DNA of 25,045 nucleotides from Butyricicoccus sp. Lineage in GTDB: Bacteria; Bacillota; Clostridia; Oscillospirales; Butyricicoccaceae. The translations under genes and the position numbers were made by a program. The notes below the pieces were generated by a model, which saw nothing but the letters and a program-made list of their open reading frames with translations, was not told the DNA's origin and made no database searches. The stretch spans positions 1 to 25,045 of the forward strand of contig JAHHRJ010000032.1 of assembly GCA_020025885.1 (NCBI GenBank), in the 5' to 3' direction. The first letter of the stretch is position 1. Each line of letters begins with the position of its first letter. This document shows positions 1-7,247 of the stretch, one piece after another.

Positions 1-51
1 CTCCAGCTTCCCAAGCTGGCCGTGTGGGTTCGATTCCCATCATCCGCTCCA
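1..51 (+). tRNA. tRNA-Gly (CCC), 3' part
   Basis: The window opens inside a tRNA. The anticodon stem CCAGC/GCTGG (3-7 and 15-19) encloses the loop TTCCCAA, giving anticodon CCC (Gly). The T arm is GTGGG-TTCGATT-CCCAT, followed by acceptor strand CATCCGC, discriminator T and an encoded CCA at 49-51. The 5' half lies outside the window. Confidence 0.9.
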
Positions 52-57
52 AATGGA

Positions 58-104
58 AAACCAGCTATAAAGTGTCTTGCAGACACTTTATAGCTGGTTT
101 TTTA
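58..104 (+). terminator. Intrinsic terminator after tRNA-Gly
   Basis: A 19-bp perfect stem (58-76 with 82-100, loop TTGCA) is followed directly by a T-rich tract. It starts seven bases after the tRNA CCA end and should end the tRNA transcript. Confidence 0.85.
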
Positions 105-502
105 TTATTTATAAGCTAATTTCATTTCAAAATATGCTTTTTGCATTTTTTAGAAGCAATTGCCCAGGTGTTCACATTTGCCTGCCTAAAAGCAGATTGA
201 TGGTGTGACCTATGACGTCACCCAGCACAAATCCATGTGTGTATCTTCCTGTATACTCAAAATTATAGCGTTCTCCTCTCATTATAGGATAGGGCGTATC
301 TGAAAACAAAAAAAATCGCCGAACTTTTCGCAATGCGTGTTGTAGAGGCAAGACAAAAAACGCAGGAATCCTTGCTGGATTCCGCGTATTTTTGATGCAG
401 CAGATATCGTTTATTGTAGAATTTCGACTTTTCAGATAGCCCCTTAAATGTTGTCATATTATCCAAATGAATCATAGCCTTTTATGAAAAGTATGATATA
501 AT
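105..502. other. No gene recognised; AT-rich, possible insertion-element remnant
   Basis: I see no convincing gene in this stretch. It contains the left copy of a 21-bp inverted repeat (290-310) and, just inside it, a strong hairpin (356-371 with 377-393, loop TTGCT) flanked by A and T runs. Such a hairpin next to a terminal repeat is typical of the ends of insertion sequences. A 70-codon minus-strand open frame (263-475) crosses the repeat, but its translation has no recognisable transposase motif. Confidence 0.4.
290..310 (+). repeat. Left copy of 21-bp inverted repeat
   Basis: This copy reads TA followed by GGGCGTATCTGAAAACAAA. It is the exact reverse complement of 2955-2975. The outermost TA on both sides could be a duplicated TA target, as made by IS630/Tc1-type and some IS5-type elements; that reading is an inference. 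Confidence 0.8.
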
Positions 503-717
503 AAAGACTGTCGAAGAATTTCGACAGTCTTTGCAGGGGAACCCAGTCCCCCTGGACACAGAGCCAGTTCCAGTAGAAACTGGCTCTGATACCCCGGTTT
601 CGCGCACAAATGTGCGCGAAACCGGGCAGAATCCAAGGCACATATCCCTGGAATTTGAAAATTTCAGGTCGCTTCGCTCTGAGGCAAAACAGTCAAAAAA
701 CTTTTCGACAAGCTGAA
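503..717 (+). mobile_element. MITE-like palindromic repeat, copy 1
   Basis: This roughly 215-bp unit recurs in the opposite orientation at the right end of the window (24856-25045). In order it contains a 13-bp hairpin with loop GAAT (503-515/520-532), an 11-bp hairpin (559-569/578-588) and a 16-bp nearly loopless palindrome with GCGCGAAACCGGG arms (593-608/611-626). It ends in TTTTCGACAAGCTGAA. The outer ends share an imperfect inverted TGTCGAA-type terminal sequence. It carries no transposase. Its 61-codon internal frame (531-716) ends in a peptide resembling spurious predicted proteins I recall from gut Firmicutes, so I do not call it a gene. The unit ends about 40 bases before the start codon of the first response regulator, so it sits where that gene's promoter would be. 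Confidence 0.65.
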
Positions 718-758
718 TAAATATTCATATACGATAAAAAAATAAAGGAGTATGAAAT

Positions 759-1472
759 ATGATCCATTCAACTGTTAGCCAAGGGCATATCCTTGTTGTG
801 GATGATGACTTTGAAATCAGAGAGATTCTAAAAGTTTTACTGCTCAGCGAAAATTTCGATGTAATCGAGGCGGACTCTCCGAATACTGCACTAAAACTGA
901 TGTCCCCTCAAATCGACCTTGTTATTTTAGATGTGATGATGCCTGAAACGTCTGGATATGATCTTTGCAGAACGATTCGGGAAATCAGCAACGTTCCAAT
1001 TCTGTTCTTGACTGCGAAAACCAGTAATTCTGATTTGCTCATGGGGTATGCCTCTGGTGGAGACGATTATCTAGCCAAGCCATTTGCATACCCAGAACTG
1101 GTAGCACGTGTGAAAGGACTGCTGCGCCGTTACACTGTTTACCATGGAAAGCATACCGCAAAACCAAAGGAAGAACATTTAGACTACAACGGTATCCGGC
1201 TGGACTGTGTTCGTAATCAGGTGTGGAAAAACGATGTTGCTATTGATTTGACCGACAAGGAATACCAGATTTTAAAGTTTTTAATGTCCTATCAGGGGCA
1301 ACTTTTCTCTGCACAAAACATCTATGAATCCATATGGGAAGAACCATTTCTCCCTACATCCAGCAACACCATCATGGTGTTTATCAGAAAACTTCGAGAA
1401 AAAATCGAAGATGATCCCAAGCATCCCAAGTTTCTGATCACAGTCTGGGGAAAGGGGTATAAAATTGTATAG
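759..1472 (+). CDS. OmpR/PhoB-family response regulator (copy 1)
   Basis: This is a DNA-binding response regulator of 237 residues, the usual length for the family. The receiver domain spans about residues 10-125, with the acidic triad DDD at 15-17, phospho-acceptor Asp58 in VILDVMMPE, the LTAK threonine/lysine region and the conserved Lys-Pro of AKPFAYPEL. A winged-helix Trans_reg_C domain (about 140-237) ends in VTVWGKGYKIV. The start is ATG, preceded by AAAGGAG with good spacing. The gene overlaps the kinase start by eight bases, so the pair is translationally coupled. It is closely paralogous over its full length to the regulator at 10702-11415, including Asp58. A MITE-like repeat directly upstream may have replaced or altered its promoter. 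The signal sensed is unknown. Confidence 0.93.
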   Translation: MIHSTVSQGHILVVDDDFEIREILKVLLLSENFDVIEADSPNTALKLMSPQIDLVILDVMMPETSGYDLCRTIREISNVPILFLTAKTSNSDLLMGYASGGDDYLAKPFAYPELVARVKGLLRRYTVYHGKHTAKPKEEHLDYNGIRLDCVRNQVWKNDVAIDLTDKEYQILKFLMSYQGQLFSAQNIYESIWEEPFLPTSSNTIMVFIRKLREKIEDDPKHPKFLITVWGKGYKIV

Positions 1473-2769
1473 ACGAAACAATCCGGTGCGTTCCCATATT
1501 GTTGTTCAGTTCCTGCTTATTACTCTGATTGCATGTTCTACTACATTTGGGCTGTATCACTTTATTTCAGAAGTCATTCCAGCTCACTTTTTCCTTGGCG
1601 AACTCTACCAGGACTATTGGAATGAGCAAGTTAAAGAGACCTTTGAGACGTTTCAAGAATATGTAACCGCCAATAACCTGAGCCGTGAACAGGCAATGAA
1701 TTCAAGTTGGTGGTATAGTTCCAACACCAATGTCACCCTTTTCTTTGACCCACTTCCTTTTGTGGACACAAAAAACCCAGAGCATCAGTCTTATCTGAAA
1801 AAAAACTCCATTTATGTCTTGACTTGTTCTAACGGCGATCTGTTTGCCACTTCGTACTCCCCTGGGGTGATGTACCGGAAAAGGTGGGAAACATGGGGGA
1901 TACTAATTGGAATGACATGTGCATTTATTATCTTTTTCGCCTACATTTTTCACCTTCTGCATCGCCTCAAAAAGCTATATCGCCAAATAATGCTTTCAAC
2001 ACAACAGGGCGGTGATACAACCATCTATTTGCGTGGCGAGGATGAGCTGGCATGTCTGGCGCAAAAGGTAGAGAGCATGAGGTGTTCTCTGCTGGATCTG
2101 TTGGAACAGGAGCAGGAAAGCCAAAAAAATCAAACTCAGTTAATTGCCATGCTATCCCATGACATCCGTACCCCTCTGACAAAGCTGATGGGCTATCTAG
2201 ATATCCTGTGCTACCAAAAAGTTGCTTCGCCGGAGCAGATGTCCCATTATCTTTCAATGGCAAATGAAAAAGCCAACCAGCTGAAGACCTTGACAGATAA
2301 CCTGTTGAGCTGTGTATTTGTAAAAGGAAAGATGATTCCCGATGACAGGGTGCTTGTCAACGGTCCAGAGTTTCTCGCTCAAATACTTTATGAGGGATGC
2401 TTTGACTTGGAAAGCAACGGATTCACAGTAGAATTGTCCTCATTTGATGGCGAATACACCTTGAATGTAAGTATTGATGCATTTCAGCGAATCTGCGATA
2501 ATCTCTCTTCCAACATTTTGAAATATGCAAATAAAGAGCACCCTATTTGTGTTCATGTCACAAACAGTACAGACTTCATTCATTTAAGCATTTCCAACTA
2601 TAAAGCCAGCAAAAGCAGCGATATTCCACATCATGGACTAGGGCTGCCCTCTGTGCGAGAGCTGACAGAATATCTTGGGGGAACATTTAGTGTTATCGAC
2701 ACTAAAGAGCAATTCGAGGTGTGTATTGCCTTGCCTAAAGTCAGTCGCCACTCGAACAAAACTCCTTGA
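1465..2769 (+). CDS. Membrane sensor histidine kinase
   Basis: This is the partner kinase, 434 residues. It has a membrane segment at about 12-31, an extracytoplasmic sensor region of about 105 residues, a second membrane segment at about 143-164, a HAMP-like linker and a HisKA domain with phospho-acceptor His232 in AMLSHDIRTPL. The HATPase_c domain has its N-box at SSNILKYANKEH and a G-box at HHGLGLPSVREL. The start is TTG at 1465, inside the end of the regulator gene, with AAAGGGG upstream. The same TTG-overlap arrangement recurs at the paralogous locus, which supports this start. The sensor domain shows no family I can name. The gene is followed by a strong hairpin at 2832-2882. Confidence 0.9.
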   Translation: MYRRNNPVRSHIVVQFLLITLIACSTTFGLYHFISEVIPAHFFLGELYQDYWNEQVKETFETFQEYVTANNLSREQAMNSSWWYSSNTNVTLFFDPLPFVDTKNPEHQSYLKKNSIYVLTCSNGDLFATSYSPGVMYRKRWETWGILIGMTCAFIIFFAYIFHLLHRLKKLYRQIMLSTQQGGDTTIYLRGEDELACLAQKVESMRCSLLDLLEQEQESQKNQTQLIAMLSHDIRTPLTKLMGYLDILCYQKVASPEQMSHYLSMANEKANQLKTLTDNLLSCVFVKGKMIPDDRVLVNGPEFLAQILYEGCFDLESNGFTVELSSFDGEYTLNVSIDAFQRICDNLSSNILKYANKEHPICVHVTNSTDFIHLSISNYKASKSSDIPHHGLGLPSVRELTEYLGGTFSVIDTKEQFEVCIALPKVSRHSNKTP

Positions 2770-2831
2770 TGTATATGAATATAGGATATACCCATAACCT
2801 ACTTGATCTTGACCTGCCACAAACAAGTCAA

Positions 2832-2882
2832 AGCCGAAAGGGCTTGTTGCCTGCTTTTCACAGTCAACAAGCCCTTTCGGCT
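2832..2882. terminator. Bidirectional terminator hairpin
   Basis: An 18-bp perfect stem, AGCCGAAAGGGCTTGTTG (2832-2849) with its complement at 2865-2882, lies between the kinase gene and the convergent HD-GYP gene. A short T-rich stretch follows it on the minus strand and a looser one on the plus strand. It probably stops transcription from both sides. Confidence 0.7.
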
Positions 2883-2954
2883 ACTTAAACAATTATTTTC
2901 AATCCAAAAGATTACAGAACTTTTAGAGATCACTGTACTGTTTATTTTTCAGGC

Positions 2955-2975
2955 TTTGTTTTCAGATACGCCCTA
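2955..2975 (-). repeat. Right copy of 21-bp inverted repeat
   Basis: This is the exact reverse complement of 290-310, again with TA at the outer edge. The pair brackets the MITE-like unit, the response regulator and the kinase in a segment of 2686 bp. It lies in the short gap between the bidirectional hairpin and the HD-GYP gene. Confidence 0.8.
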
Positions 2976-3006
2976 ATTTTCTGCATCAAATAACTCCCCG
3001 GAATAC

Positions 3007-3651
3007 CTAAAATTCATGAGTTGCCCGCTGCACGCATAACGCATGATACAGTTCTGGATTGCAGCTAGAAAAGCAATCCAACAACAGGGGAGAAAAGACG
3101 CCGCATTCACCATCCACAATCATCTGGACTGCCTGAGCGTGCTCGATCCTACCTTTGCAGCTCCTTGCTTGTGTCAAGGCATCATAAGCATCTGCAAGAC
3201 CAACGATTTGTGCAGAAAACGGGATAGCCTGTCCACAGAGCTCATAAGGATAACCCTTTCCATCCCATCGTTCGTGATGATAACTGCACACATCCATAAT
3301 CGTACGTAAGTACTCGCTGTCCTCATCCTCCACCAGTTCAATGAGCTTTGTCCCAAAAAACGGATGGGCGTGAAGTAAGCTCCATTCCTCTGTGGTTAGT
3401 CTTTCCTTTTTGTATAGAATAGAATTGGGGAGCATGATTTTTCCGATATCATGGAATAGTGCGGATTCAGAAATCAGAAGCTGCCTTCGCTCGTCCAACC
3501 CACATTCGGGATGTGCCTCTGCAACTGCTTTCAGCAACAGTTTTGTGTACCAGCGAACTGCCAACGCATGCAGCTTCAAGTCAAATTGCTGAAGCTCAAA
3601 TAGCTTATCCAGCGAAGAAATGGTAAATTGACCGTTTTGATGTGTGCCCAT
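3007..3651 (-). CDS. HD-GYP-type phosphodiesterase
   Basis: The protein is a compact HD-GYP domain with little else (214 residues from the chosen start). It shows the metal-binding motif LFHDIGKI, then LLHAHPFFG, then SYHHERWDGKGYP, which contains the GYP signature, and finally GLADAYDALTQAR. Family members hydrolyse cyclic di-GMP or related dinucleotides; the substrate here is not proven. The start at 3651 is chosen because GGGAGG lies eight bases upstream; a longer frame from 3693 would overlap the upstream gene and lacks such a site. It is the last gene of the chemoreceptor and CheW-like cluster, which suggests it links chemosensory input to second-messenger level. Confidence 0.85.
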   Translation of the reverse strand: MGTHQNGQFTISSLDKLFELQQFDLKLHALAVRWYTKLLLKAVAEAHPECGLDERRQLLISESALFHDIGKIMLPNSILYKKERLTTEEWSLLHAHPFFGTKLIELVEDEDSEYLRTIMDVCSYHHERWDGKGYPYELCGQAIPFSAQIVGLADAYDALTQARSCKGRIEHAQAVQMIVDGECGVFSPLLLDCFSSCNPELYHALCVQRATHEF

Positions 3652-3680
3652 CCTAACAACCTCCCTGTCTTCGGAAGGGT

Positions 3681-4124
3681 TTATGCCGTACAAGCCGTGT
3701 TCCTCTCGTGTTGTAGCAGAATGGAGAGCGGACGGCTACTGGGAAGTGTTTGCTCAATCATATAGAAGCCGCCTTCCAGTTCTTTTCCCAGCTGTTCTTT
3801 TTCTGTATCTTCTGAGGGTATATAGATTGGCAGTTCAGCCAGATGGGCTCGATAACCGTGAAAGGAGTTCCCCATGCACACAGCCATAAGCTCTTTTGTT
3901 GCTTTTCGACAGAGGACACACATAGCATCTGAATCTTGTGTGCATTCTAAAAAAGATTTGTCGCAGAGCATAAGGAGATTTGCATCCTCTCCATCCACAT
4001 AGATTGTCTGTTGTCTCAGGTTGGTAAGAGGTACCTGAACACAGCGCTCGACATATCGGATGGGAATGGCATAGCCGTCCTGTCCATATTGCGATACGAT
4101 ACAAAGCTCAAACTGGTTTGACAT
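3681..4124 (-). CDS. CheW-like adaptor protein
   Basis: This 147-residue protein has the size of a single CheW domain. Its N-terminus (FELCIVSQYGQDGYAIPI-RYVERCVQVPL) fits the CheW pattern of a beta strand, a YAIPI strand and a V-E helix edge. A later segment, ELMAVCMGN, fits the second beta barrel. Sequence support is modest and I rely partly on its position between a methyl-accepting protein and an HD-GYP gene. The ATG at 4124 is preferred because AAAGGGG lies nine bases upstream; the ATG at 4130 is too close. CheW couples receptors to the CheA kinase, but no cheA is in the window. It could be a divergent CheW that serves another output. Confidence 0.5.
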   Translation of the reverse strand: MSNQFELCIVSQYGQDGYAIPIRYVERCVQVPLTNLRQQTIYVDGEDANLLMLCDKSFLECTQDSDAMCVLCRKATKELMAVCMGNSFHGYRAHLAELPIYIPSEDTEKEQLGKELEGGFYMIEQTLPSSRPLSILLQHERNTACTA

Positions 4125-4213
4125 AATCATGGTCCCCTTTTATTTCATAGTGTGTAAGGTATAGACAGCTTTCCTTCTGTTCGGAAGCCCAGTTGAGTTT
4201 CCATATTTGTGAG

Positions 4214-6025
4214 TTAATACTTTTCAAAGATACGTCTTGCACTTGTTGCATAATCTATCTCTTCCGACACTTCACTGCCTGCATATCCCGCATAGGCTGT
4301 GGCAGATCTTTGAGCCGAAGCGAAACTTCCATACTCAGAGTTCTCCTCAAGATTAAATCGCCCCACCAACTCCTTCATAATCTGCGCCTGTCCGGAAAGT
4401 TCCTCACTGGCAGCGGCACTTTCCTCTGCGGTAGCCGAGTTGGTCTGAATCACACTGGAGATCTGATCAAAGCTAGCAGTCACATCTATAACAGCACTGC
4501 TGAGTTTTTCTGTTTCTACCGTTACACTTTCCATAGCAGCATTGGTTTTATCTGCACGGGAAACGATCTCGACAAGGGATTCCGCTGTCTGCGTTGCAAG
4601 CTCGCTGCCCTTTTTCACAGCAGACATGGAGGCTTCGATCAGTACAGCCGAATTCTTAGACGCCTCAGCAGAGCGGACTGCAAGACTGCGAACCTCATCC
4701 GCAACCACAGCAAATCCTTTACCTGCACTGCCTGCCCGTGCAGCCTCCACTGCTGCATTCAGTGCCAGCAGGTTGGTTTGGAAAGCGATATCCTCAATCG
4801 TTTTCATGATCTTGCCGATCTCTGTGGACTTTTCTTCAATCTCATGCATGGCATCCAGCATATCCTGCATCTGCTGATTGCATTCCAAAAGTGCCTCTCC
4901 TGCCTGTCCCACCTCATCGTGAGCCTCATTGGTATGCTCTGCAGCGGATCTAATGGCAGAGGAGATATCTTGCACAGTTGCAGAAAGCTCCTCCATAGAG
5001 CTTGCTTGTTCCGTAGAACCCTGTGCCAGTGCCTGTGCTCCGCCGGAAACCTGCTCACTTCCGGAGGAAACCTGATTGGCAGACTGGTTAATCTGGAGCA
5101 ACGTATTATTCATATTGGTGCGCAGACACTGTATGGCCATAAGGATTTTTTCATAATCCCCTACATATGCCTTAACATTCTTGGATTTTATAGTGAAGTC
5201 ACCTCTTGAAATCCCGTTCAGAATGTCCACCATATCAAAAATAATCTCTTTTTGGAATGTGCTGAGTATACGGACATTATCGGCCAGCTCACCCAACTCG
5301 TTTTGAGACTCGTATTTAATTTCAATCGTCTCCAAATCACCCTGTGCTAACTGCTTGCCTGCTTTATTCAGATCATTGAGCGCACTGGTCAGCTCTGTGA
5401 TGATACGGTGTCCAACCAAATTTGCCAGAGCGATTGCAATTAGTAGTAGAATAAGCACAATTACAGATGCGATCCTTTGGTTGATCCGAGCGTGTTTGAT
5501 CGCTTTGTCTGCGTCTTTCTCAATAGAATGCTGGATCTCGGTCAACAGATCTGCTGATCGACTAATATTCGGACTATATTCATTAATTATGATAGGAAAC
5601 ACCGTTTGTTTATCTGCAACCATGAGTAATTCAAAGATTTTTTCTCTTATGGCTTTTCCTTGTATCATATTAGCTTCTAAGGCATCCACCATTCCCGTAT
5701 CATCATCGAATCGTTCACGAATCAAAGGAATACGCTCATCCATCAGGATTTGAAGCGTATTAGTCATGGCGGATAAATTCTTTTGTATTTCAGCAAGGTC
5801 AGACTCTATGATCGATTTAAACATATCGACACGCACTGACTCCATATCCCTTCTCGCATCCGCAGCGGAAATTGAGACCTTGTACGCATTTTCATAGAAA
5901 TCACGCAGTGTTTTATCTGAAATGCGCAGAAAAGTGAGAGTTACCAAGCTTCCAATTGTCAAAAGAACCAGAAGTGTCGTGTATGAAATTCGCAGTCGTT
6001 TTTTGATTTGCATGTTTTTGAACAT
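4214..6025 (-). CDS. Methyl-accepting chemotaxis protein
   Basis: This is a transmembrane chemoreceptor of 603 residues. A first membrane segment (about 11-31) and a second (about 188-208) flank a mostly helical periplasmic-type sensor region that resembles the four-helix-bundle 4HB_MCP class. A HAMP domain follows (about 210-262), then the long coiled-coil signalling domain. Its hairpin tip carries the conserved IAFQTNLLALNAAVEAARAG and FAVVADEVRSLA sequences. Glutamine/glutamate-rich methylation helices lie on both sides, and there is no C-terminal NWETF tether. The start is ATG with AGGAGG upstream. The gene leads the operon with the CheW-like and HD-GYP genes. Its promoter holds the TAAG-repeat element at 6093-6140, so it is probably controlled by a response regulator. 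Confidence 0.95.
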   Translation of the reverse strand: MFKNMQIKKRLRISYTTLLVLLTIGSLVTLTFLRISDKTLRDFYENAYKVSISAADARRDMESVRVDMFKSIIESDLAEIQKNLSAMTNTLQILMDERIPLIRERFDDDTGMVDALEANMIQGKAIREKIFELLMVADKQTVFPIIINEYSPNISRSADLLTEIQHSIEKDADKAIKHARINQRIASVIVLILLLIAIALANLVGHRIITELTSALNDLNKAGKQLAQGDLETIEIKYESQNELGELADNVRILSTFQKEIIFDMVDILNGISRGDFTIKSKNVKAYVGDYEKILMAIQCLRTNMNNTLLQINQSANQVSSGSEQVSGGAQALAQGSTEQASSMEELSATVQDISSAIRSAAEHTNEAHDEVGQAGEALLECNQQMQDMLDAMHEIEEKSTEIGKIMKTIEDIAFQTNLLALNAAVEAARAGSAGKGFAVVADEVRSLAVRSAEASKNSAVLIEASMSAVKKGSELATQTAESLVEIVSRADKTNAAMESVTVETEKLSSAVIDVTASFDQISSVIQTNSATAEESAAASEELSGQAQIMKELVGRFNLEENSEYGSFASAQRSATAYAGYAGSEVSEEIDYATSARRIFEKY

Positions 6026-6092
6026 TCCAAATTTTCCTCCTAAGTTTTACATGATTCAAGCGTTTCTTATTGCCCGATATTGTTATTATGAT

Positions 6093-6140
6093 AACACGCA
6101 AATCTTACCATATATTTAAAATAAATCTTAAAAATTCTTA
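6093..6140 (-). promoter_or_regulatory. TAAG direct-repeat operator upstream of chemoreceptor
   Basis: On the minus strand this reads TAAGAATTTTTAAGATTTA, 13 bases, then GTAAGATTTGCGTGTT. TAAG units fall at offsets 0, 10 and 33. An ungapped 48-nt match (36 identical by my count) lies at 10494-10541 upstream of the hemerythrin-like gene. Tandem sites about one helical turn apart are what OmpR/PhoB-type regulators bind; assigning them to the two paralogous regulators is an inference. Confidence 0.6.
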
Positions 6141-6216
6141 TTTTTTTGATTGGTTGATTGCATAATGAAGTTGGACACCTAGCAAAAAATCCATAGTGAT
6201 TTTCCCAAAATGATAG

Positions 6217-6265
6217 AATAAAGGGAGAATATCGAACCGAAATGGGTTGGTATTCTCCCTTTATT
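6217..6265 (-). terminator. Terminator of the sortase transcript
   Basis: A 15-bp stem (6217-6231 with 6251-6265) is extended by an inner AACC/GGTT pairing. It lies 14 bases past the sortase stop codon. The U-rich side of the stem and the following TTCTATCATTTT serve as a weak U-tract on the minus strand. Confidence 0.65.
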
Positions 6266-6278
6266 TAATGATCTATTA

Positions 6279-7127
6279 TTACTCGTACTGTGGTGTATCT
6301 CGACATCTTCGTGCGATAACTACAAATCTTCCATTTTTCGTATGGTACGCACAGGTGGAAAGAGTCAGGAGTTGGTCATCGTACTCTGCTGAAACACCGG
6401 TATCATAAATGGCTTTCTCACAATAGAATGAAATCGCGTCATTAAATGTGCTCTCGTCTGAAGCATTAATGAAATTATAGTACTTAAAGCAGGTGTCATT
6501 TTTGTTATAAACACGGTCAAAAAAAGCTGCCAAAACCTCGTACTCTCGCTGCTCGTATAAAGTATCAAATCGGATAACAGGATGTTTTTTCCAATATGCT
6601 TCATCCTTGTAATTCAAGATCGAGCCAAACATGGTCTGATTTTTCATATTATGTCCATACAAAATAAGATTGTCACTTTCAGCAGAGCAGCGATGATCCA
6701 TAAAAATCGTGCCAGCGATACTGTATTCACAATCAAAATTCAGTTGCAGATATTTTTGCGGATCATTTGGCGTGTGCATAACAGGATAATCTAAAATGGT
6801 ATTATCAATTTTGATCCATCCATAGAGCTCGGGATTCTGTTGTGCCAACTCTGCATACTGTGGCAGGATAGTGGGGGTATGCACTGCGAGGCTGCTCGCA
6901 GATTCTGTGATTGCATGGGAATGCAGTTGCATCTCTTCTTCAGCTGGGACATCTACTTTGGCTGCCATATTTTCGAATTTCTCCTGCTCTATGTTCAGAT
7001 TGCTGGCTTCATAGAACGCTCGTAAGGCAAAAACAGCAGATATCGTCAGCAACAGAATCGGCAGTTTAATAAACTTGACCATAGGTTCTTTTTTAAAGTG
7101 ATTTTTCAAATAAAATAAGAACTGCAT
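6279..7127 (-). CDS. srtB: Class B sortase
   Basis: This is a transpeptidase of 282 residues that anchors surface proteins to the cell wall. It has a short cytoplasmic N-terminus, one membrane segment (about 19-36) and an extracellular catalytic domain. The catalytic residues are His in ILYGHNMKN, Cys in LSTCAYHTKNGRF and Arg in VVIARRC. The NPELYGWIKIDNT-LDYPVMHT opening and the length of the catalytic domain are typical of class B. The start is uncertain: the ATG at 7127 has AAAGG directly adjacent, and an internal ATG at 7082 has no clear ribosome site. The gene follows the adhesin gene on the same strand with a hairpin between them, so partial read-through could give less sortase than substrate. 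The neighbouring adhesin is its likely substrate. Confidence 0.93.
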   Translation of the reverse strand: MQFLFYLKNHFKKEPMVKFIKLPILLLTISAVFALRAFYEASNLNIEQEKFENMAAKVDVPAEEEMQLHSHAITESASSLAVHTPTILPQYAELAQQNPELYGWIKIDNTILDYPVMHTPNDPQKYLQLNFDCEYSIAGTIFMDHRCSAESDNLILYGHNMKNQTMFGSILNYKDEAYWKKHPVIRFDTLYEQREYEVLAAFFDRVYNKNDTCFKYYNFINASDESTFNDAISFYCEKAIYDTGVSAEYDDQLLTLSTCAYHTKNGRFVVIARRCRDTPQYE

Positions 7128-7176
7128 CCTTTAAACTATGCCCCTTTGCTTGCTTTAGTATTGCTTTTTAGCAGAT

Positions 7177-7210
7177 AAGGCGGTGGCGGAATCGTATCCG
7201 TCACCGCCTT
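7177..7210. terminator. Hairpin between adhesin and sortase genes
   Basis: A 14-bp GC-rich stem (7177-7190 with 7197-7210, one G-U pair) lies between the adhesin stop and the sortase start. On the minus strand no good U-tract follows, so I expect attenuation or an RNA-stability element rather than full termination. Confidence 0.5.
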
Positions 7211-7247
7211 TTGCTGTGCCTACAATGTATTCACTGCACCGTTCCTA

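Noticed and set aside
531..716. 61-codon frame inside MITE copy 1
   Set aside because: It lies wholly within a palindromic non-coding repeat, and the palindrome in copy 2 has drifted without any sign of reading-frame constraint.
4193..5209. 338-codon plus-strand frame opposite the chemoreceptor
   Set aside because: It is the antisense of a conserved methyl-accepting signalling domain; it has no ribosome site and no recognisable family.
6163..6200. GAAGTTGGACACC resembling the end of an IS3/IS150-type element
   Set aside because: The match is about a dozen bases, with no partner repeat and no transposase remnant nearby.
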